Assembly (NCBI RefSeq): GCF_001659605.2
Contig: NC_035161.2
Coordinates: 42,365,956 to 42,429,955 of the forward strand
Direction of reading: 5' to 3'
DNA length: 64,000 bases
Source of the DNA: Manihot esculenta
Lineage: Eukaryota; Streptophyta; Magnoliopsida; Malpighiales; Euphorbiaceae
The notes below the pieces were generated by a model. The model was not told the DNA's origin and ran no database searches. It saw only the letters and a program-made list of their open reading frames with translations. Position numbers and translations under genes: made by a program. Position 1 is the first letter of the stretch; each line of letters starts with the position of its first letter. Positions 58,169 to 64,000 of the stretch are shown here, piece by piece.

Positions 58169-59588
58169 TAAAGGACCGATGCTCAAATTCTTCAAAAGAG
58201 CTCAGAACCTCTGCATAAAAATAGAGAGAGAGATTAGACGACCTGTAGATGGCCTAGCAGATGAACAGACTTGTAATGATGTGTGACGACCTGTTGACTA
58301 GGTGTTTTGTTGAAGGGCAGGCTTGCCTGAAGGAAGGGCTGACCTGCTTAATAGAAGCAGGGCTAAACATGGAGGCCTTGTGAGGTAAGGGCTGGAGTGC
58401 CTGGAATGCTCGTAGGGACAATGGAGCCCGAATACTGTTAAGGAAGGTTAGTTGTCCGGGAGAGCTCGGATGCTCGAAAGCTTCTAAGGTATGAAGGAAA
58501 GCCTAGAGGCTCGAAGACTCGCTGAGGCTTAAAAGCTTAAAAGCCCGAAAGGCTGGAGGGCGAGAGTAGCTCAGAAGCTTGAAGACTCACAAGCGCAAGA
58601 GTAGCTCGAATGTGAAAGTTCAAACTGCCCAAAAGCTTAGAATGCACAGATTCCTCAAAGTGCTCGGCAGGTCTGACACACGGATTCCTTAAAGTGCTCG
58701 AAAAGTCTTAAAGGATTAAAAGAAATGATGACACTTTATTTTTCCGCCTTCATTTAAAAGAGTTGAGGGTTTTTTTTAGTCTTTTCATGGGGTTAAGGGC
58801 GTTGAGTTTGCTATTTAAGGAGCAGACATCCCTTTGTTTTTTAGTGTGAAAAGTTGAGAAAATGCGTAAAGTGAAAAGCTGTAACGACCCGAAAATCGGA
58901 CCGCTACCGGCGCTAGGATCCAGGTCGATTTAAGGTCGCCGGGACCCGTAGCAAGCTTGCTATACTCTCTATGTACCTGTAAAATCCCATACATGATCAT
59001 ACATTTTCTGTAAAAATATAAAACTTTACTCTGAACCAAGGTTCAACATGTGCATGCACTATCTCTGTACTACAGAACCCCTTACTAGAGTTTGCTCTAG
59101 ACGGGTTAAACTCATACATGTTAAGCCTGGTTTTCACATACTCATAAAAATATTTACATAAAACAAACCATGTATACAAAAGGGATTTACAATACATATG
59201 GGTCAAGCACACTACTAAACTCTATACAAAGCTAATACATCTCTTTACAAGATTACATCTAGAGGATTCCGACATCTTGGATTCCACCGGAGAGTAGAAT
59301 TCTGATGCCGGACTCTAGTCGGGTATTACAAAAGCGTTGTGATTGTTATTTTTCTCTACCATTGTTGATTTGTAATCGAGCTTGTACTTATGTGTGGTAG
59401 TTCCCTCTCTGTAACTCATCGTAAATAAAAGGATTCCCTCTTCCGAGACATAGAACGATCCTCCAAAAAATTAATCCAAACTTTTAAAACTCTCTGTGTT
59501 TTCTTCTTCTCTATTTTTTTTCTTTAATTTTTTATTTTTTGTTACGTATCTCATCGGAGATGAAAGTTATGGTATCATAGTAACTAGA
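58169..59588 (+). repeat. 3' LTR of the copia element, split by a solo LTR
   Basis: Starts TAAAGGACCGATGCTCAAAT (first dinucleotide mutated from TG) and ends GTAACTAGA. It is interrupted at 58880-59330 by a gypsy LTR with its own target duplication. Without that insertion it is about 964 bp, near the 926 bp of the 5' LTR. Confidence 0.83.
58880..59330 (-). mobile_element. short solo LTR of the local gypsy family, 451 bp
   Basis: On the plus strand it begins TGTAACGACCCGAAAATCGG and ends GTCGGGTATTACA. It contains GGATCCAGGTCGATTTAAGG and GTCGCCGGGACCCGTAGC, matching the end block of the full-length LTR. The 5-bp target duplication AAAGC is perfect (58875-58879, 59331-59335). At 451 bp it is much shorter than the 2.3 kb LTRs at 19392 and lacks the TTCGGCGGCCGAA cluster. 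It is either an internally deleted solo LTR or a short-LTR subfamily. It resembles the 56140 copy more than the full-length element (CTAGAGTCCGGCATCAGAAT shared). Confidence 0.88.
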
Positions 59589-59730
59589 AATTAAATAATT
59601 AGCGGTATGAAATTAAAGCAAGTGACGAATTAATTAAGGATGAAATTACCCATTAAATAATATGCAAACATCCCAATAATATTTTTTTAAAATAATCAAC
59701 AAGATTTCTATATAGACCTGACCCACTAAG

Positions 59731-62640
59731 TTTTTTTTTTTGACATGCAAGATAATGCATTACAAGACTGTTAAATGCAACAAATGAACGTTATTACAAA
59801 AACTCTAATGGTTCAGACAATTGATAACTCAACCATTTCGAGGGAAGATAATTTTTCAGAAAGAGTAGCAAAGTGATTAGCTATATGAGGAATATGTCTG
59901 AATGTAATATGCGGCATTTGGAAACTAAAAGATAATATAGCTGCTACAGTTGCACTAATTTCTTAGATTCAAGAGGGCATTAACACATACAATGCATCAT
60001 ATAACAATAAAGAGTTTGTCGCACACTCAATAGAGTAAATGTCTGCATTAAAAGCCCATTTAATACCTATAAGGACAACTCGAGCTTCACCTGCAATAGC
60101 AGAGGAACAATGAATCTTGTTGATAATGCCATGAACAACTGATCCTTCACTATCAATAAAACAGTAAAAGCATTAGCTGCCAGGGAAAACCAATCCCTCC
60201 ATGCAACATCACACATAAGCCTAAGAACCCTAGATGGAGGTGGACTACAACTAAAGTTATGTAAAATATCAGCTGAAGCCAACATACATATAGAGGGATC
60301 AACAAAAACCATACTTTACTGCAACTGCCATAAGTCAGTAGATGTGCGTCGTGATGTAGTTGTAAGATTAGGGTCAAGCTTGTTAAATATGCATCTATTC
60401 CATTCTTTCCAAATATGTCATAATGTAAATGCAACTAATGTTAGTAGTAACAAGCCATCAGAATCCAAGCATGACTTTTCCAGCAAAACTTTCCACCATT
60501 TTAAAAAACTAAGAAAGCCCTCCAAACAGGACATGTACCCACAAAGACTTACAAACCAAACCACTCTAACATAAAGACACCAAAAAAACTTATGTTCTAA
60601 ACTTTTGGGTTGAGATAAACAAATAGAATATCGAGACCAAACAGAATACCTCGAGTCGCTAAATTATCCAAAATAGGCAAAGCATTATGGAGGCAGTGCC
60701 AAAAGAAATTTTCAAATTAGGCATAACTAGAAGTGACCAAACAGACCCCCACACTCCTGGAAGAATTAAAACTGAATAAGAGGCTTGGCATGCTGTAAGG
60801 AGATAAAGTATCCCCTCGTCGAATATCTCAAGATGGACGAAAAGGAGTAGAAGGAGACCCATTTATTAAAATGGAAAAGCTGACTGTTGAGACACATTGC
60901 ATCACCGGCTGGACCTAAGATGAAGCAAAACTCATCCGCAAAAGCACCAGACGAAGAAACTCCCAATTCACATGATTATAAGTCTTATACATGTCCAGTT
61001 TTTAAGCCATAGAGTGCAACTTATTGTTCGACATTTTGAGATAATGAAAAACCTCATGGACAATCATGATGTTGTCCTCAATAGCTTGATGTGGAACAAA
61101 GGCATTTTGATTTTCAGGAATAAGGGAAGACATCCATGGCTTTAATATGTTCACAATAGTTTTGGAAATAATCTTATAAATAAAGTTAGATAGATTAATA
61201 GAACGAAACTGATGAATACCAACAGGAAGACACTTAGGAGTAAGAACAATCTTAGTCATGTTCATCTCTCGAAGCATGTAGCCTGATTCATAAAAACGAC
61301 GAATAACACTACATAATGAGTGGCCAATAATATCCTAATTCTGTTGATAGAGTAATCCAAAAAAACCATCAGGACCTAGAGTCTTATCACCACACAATTG
61401 AAAAACAGCTACTTTGATCTTAGCGTCAGAAATGGGCAATAATAAAGTGTCATTGATCATTTGAGTGACCAAAGAGGGAATAAGAGAAAGAACCTGATCA
61501 CTACCCTATAAAGATATTGCAGTATAAAGCTGTTGAAAATAACTATTGATATACAAATGAATAGTAACATCCTGATCAATCCAAGAACCCATGTCAGTCT
61601 AAAGACGAGTAATACGATTGTACTATTGTCGTTGAATAGCAGATAAGTGAAAAAAATGTGTGTTTCTATCCCCTTTCCATAACCACTGTACACAAGAATA
61701 TTGTTTCCAATGTAATTCCTCTCGAAGCCAGAGAGTATGAAGCTCGTCAAGTAAACGAGTCTCAGTATCCATATTAGCAGCATTAAAAGGCTTACAATAA
61801 ATCGCTTCCAACTGTTGCTGAAACTGAGTCATCTAGTGTTGATCACACCAAAAAGAGTGTTGGTGCCAAGCACTGAGATGAGATTTACAAGATTTCAATT
61901 TAAGCACAAACAAAAACATTATAGAACCATGACTAGGTGCCTCTTATGCGTGTTGGATTATCGTAGAACACTGCCGATGTGTTAGCTTAGACTTACCAAA
62001 GTAAGCATCAAGCAGTAAAAGCAAAGGATGATGGTCCAATACCAACAATGACTCATGAATAATTTGAGCTTGTGGAAAGCATTCTTGCCAATCAATAGAC
62101 ACTAAAGCCCGACGTTGTTGAATTGTTTGATCTCCAAAACGTTTATTAAACCATGTATAAGGAGAGCCTTTCCATTCTAATTTCAATAAAGCACAAGTTT
62201 GGATAAAATCCTCAAATTCAGCCATCTGAAAATACCGCATCTAGCAACCACCTAATTTATCGTCTCGGCCCTGATGACATTAAAATCACCTATACAATAC
62301 CAAGGTAAAAGTTATGAAAGATACAGTTATTTCAAACCACTCCACAACAGATCCTTAGACCCCCTAGTAGGATAGCCATAAACAAAAGTAACATGCGATT
62401 TTATGTTCATACCAACCATTTATACAAGACAATCAATAAAATGTTAAGAAACAGTATAGGGTTCGACCAAAACAGTATCATGTCAACACAAAGATTAAAC
62501 CCTAACTTTACCCAATTGATTGATAAAATAGAGTAAAGATATCTATATTGACATTGCAATCGCTGCATATATGAACATTATTGTTTGATTTCCATTAAGA
62601 AAACTAGGGATGGTGTATATTTACATAAAAGATCCTTTAG
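59731..62640 (-). pseudogene. decayed L1-type LINE (ORF2 remnant with RNase H domain)
   Basis: Reading on the minus strand, an endonuclease end (about 62640-61944) shows a GDFNVI-like motif and WKGSPYTWFNKRFGDQTIQQ. A linker (61832-61623) includes LWKGDRNTHFFHLSAIQRQ. RT follows, with DAKIKVAVFQL and PDGFFGLLYQQN (about 61450-61340), FRSINLSNFIYKIISKTIVN (61240-61180) and ILINGSPSTPFRPS (about 60870). The sequence then jumps to a zinc-binding-like region (FWHCLHNALPILDNLATRGI, about 60700), and finally an RNase H-like C-terminus (about 60120-59800). An 11-base poly-T at 59731-59741 is the LINE poly-A tail on the minus strand. Stops and frameshifts are frequent, and the RT catalytic DD box is absent. 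Confidence 0.85.
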
Positions 62641-63393
62641 AGCTTTAACTGCTATGGGCTGCCCATACTCTAACAGTTTCAAACTAAAATCGTCACGATG
62701 GGTTCGAAAAATATAACTATTATGTTTAGAAAAAGTATTGGAAGCACATTCGAATAAAACACTTTAATTTCTGATAAGAGTGGAGAAAGGATTTGCAAAC
62801 TGGAGCATAAATTCTCTCATTCAGTTAAATCATCAAACACCTGTGCTGTAGACATTAACTACGGTTATGAAAGACCAACCTACAAACGATGCAAACTTGC
62901 TGTGATCCATAAAACCACGTGATTCGCGGCACTAAACCCACCATGCGTCAACAACTGACAAGCCTTGCACCGCTTTTCGACTGCTTCTTGCTCCCTCGTA
63001 CTACACATAAACTTGTGCCGTCCTAAAAACTAATACCTCATGAACGCTGATACTCAAAAACAATTCCTTTCAGATCAAAAGTCCACTCACGCAATCCTAT
63101 TCCAGGTTCTTCAATTTCCCATTCAAGTCTCGTTCGGCGTTCTCTTCTGATTCTTCTTCACATCAAATCATGCAAGGTTCTTCTTCTCCTCTCTTAAAAT
63201 GCACTTTTCCTTTCAAGGAGAAGAGTTTCTTCTTGCTTTTTTCGCCACTAAGTTACCTGCACAGAAAAATCAACAATGTTGAAGCCGTAATCAATGTGGG
63301 GCACATGGAAGAGAGTCTTGGATGAAGGGTATGATTTACAGAAATATCACTCTAACAAACGCCCAGGTGTTCTTCAACCAAAAACAAAAAAAA
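62641..63393. other. no gene recognised (possible LINE 5' end, MMP 3' flank)
   Basis: The minus-strand translation at about 62830-62640 is weakly reminiscent of the start of a LINE endonuclease but too degraded to call. From about 62900 to 63390 I see no frame, repeat end or exon. Confidence 0.45.
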
Positions 63394-64000
63394 AGACCCA
63401 AGTGTGAAATTAGGGTTAGATTCGTATAGAGCATGGACTCCTTGTATATCGTCTACGCTCAAATCTACCCTTTTCGACCTAGGTTTCAAGTCGGGATACA
63501 TCACCGCTTTATTAACTCAAAAGTGGGCCACCTTTGATTTCTCCAAATCAAAAACAACGCCCCACATTTCTGCAGCATCCAAATGAAACTTGCCGTTCTC
63601 TGACGAAAATGAGCGGGCTGACAGCCCTAAGACCCCATTAAACGGTTCTCCATATCCATGATCTCCACTGTAAAATCCTATTTTAATATCAATGAAACCA
63701 CAATCATCTGTCTCTATGAAGATCACTGGAATCACCGATTCCCATCGAGACAAAGCACGCTTAAACACAAGTAACTTATCAAATTCTCCGGGGAGAATCC
63801 GTACGTGAGAGTCATAGGTATGTGGCAAGTCTATCGAGGCTTCCTCATAAATACACATAATATCTTGAAGCATGCAGTCTACGAACAGTGTCGGGTACCC
63901 CGTATCTCCATGCCAATATTATTTGCAAGAGGGTGTGAGAATCGAGCTTACCAGCAATCGGGAGACCTTCTTGTTCTTGATACTGAAAAATCGCCAATTC
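63394..64000 (-). pseudogene. plant matrix metalloproteinase (MMP) pseudogene, N-terminal end beyond the window
   Basis: From the right edge inward, a propeptide piece ELAIFQYQEQEGLPIAGKLD...GVPDTV corresponds to the peptidoglycan-binding-like prodomain; the normally conserved cysteine-switch motif PRCGVPD is WRYGVPD here. After a frame change, the catalytic domain runs VFKRALSRWESVIPVIFIET, DIKIGFYSGDHGYGEPFNGV, SFSSENGKFHLDAAEMWGVV, FDLEKSKVAHF, then a stop. The sequence next resumes at AVMYPDLKPRSKRVDLSVDD and IQGVHALYESNPNF. The segment between, which in the family holds HExxHxxGxxH, is missing. Plant MMPs are secreted or membrane-anchored extracellular proteases. This copy cannot be catalytic. 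Confidence 0.85.

Larger units (their letters stand above)
54324..59588 (+). mobile_element. decayed Ty1/copia element with nested gypsy-derived insertions
   Basis: Two diverged direct repeats flank copia-type coding remnants in plus orientation: 5' LTR 54324-55249 and 3' LTR 58169-59588. After the 5' LTR, TGGTAATAGAGT (55252) is a mutated tRNA-Met PBS; before the 3' LTR, AAGCAAGGTGGAGAAT is the polypurine tract. Internally there is gag, then RT, then RNase H in copia order; protease and integrase are gone. Two younger insertions interrupt it: 56140-57459 in the RT region and 58880-59330 in the 3' LTR. Flanking AATGG/AATTA may be an eroded target duplication. RT sequence suggests the Tork/Tnt1 group. 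Confidence 0.88.

Overview
This is nuclear DNA of a flowering plant, almost certainly a eudicot. The evidence is GT-AG introns, AT-rich intergenic DNA, plant-type protein families (plant NOT1, RHIP1, a plastid fibrillin, a plant-specific PHD finger protein) and plant retrotransposon clades. A member of the Euphorbiaceae is possible, but that is an impression and not something I can show. I found no bacterial operon, CRISPR array or integrated virus.

Layout. 1-11061 (minus): the first 28 coding exons of NOT1, scaffold of the CCR4-NOT deadenylase; its 3' part lies beyond the left edge. 11062-17950: AT-rich intergenic DNA with one long inverted-repeat element and one possible orphan exon. 17951-29545: two CGGTTCGG-rich, hAT-like non-autonomous elements. 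The second is split by a nearly intact, very young 9.98 kb Ty3/gypsy chromovirus (19392-29373), whose pol frame is broken by a 20-bp tandem duplication. 29873-33598 (plus): RHIP1 homologue, 9 exons. 35295-36500: a small unrecognised ORF and a lone exon-like fragment of chaperonin subunit CCT1. 37003-38233 (plus): a 212-residue plastid fibrillin, best fit FBN9/PAP11. 39958-42499: two MULE-type inverted-repeat elements with perfect 9-bp target duplications, one carrying a long trinucleotide microsatellite. 43000-45003: a rearranged Tat/Retand-like gypsy gag remnant. 49404-50157 (plus): a 125-residue PHD-type zinc finger protein. 54324-59588: a decayed Ty1/copia element that has received two later gypsy-derived insertions. 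59731-62640 (minus): a decayed L1-type LINE. 63394 to the right edge (minus): a matrix metalloproteinase pseudogene without its catalytic zinc motif.

The four host genes are unrelated housekeeping or regulatory loci (mRNA decay, glucose/G-protein signalling, plastid lipid metabolism, a putative chromatin or ubiquitin reader) and form no pathway or cluster. The most informative part of the window is its transposon stratigraphy: several nests can be ordered in time from target-site duplications. Exon models were assembled by hand from splice sites and reading frame. For the three genes complete in the window, and for the visible part of NOT1, exon lengths sum to a multiple of three.
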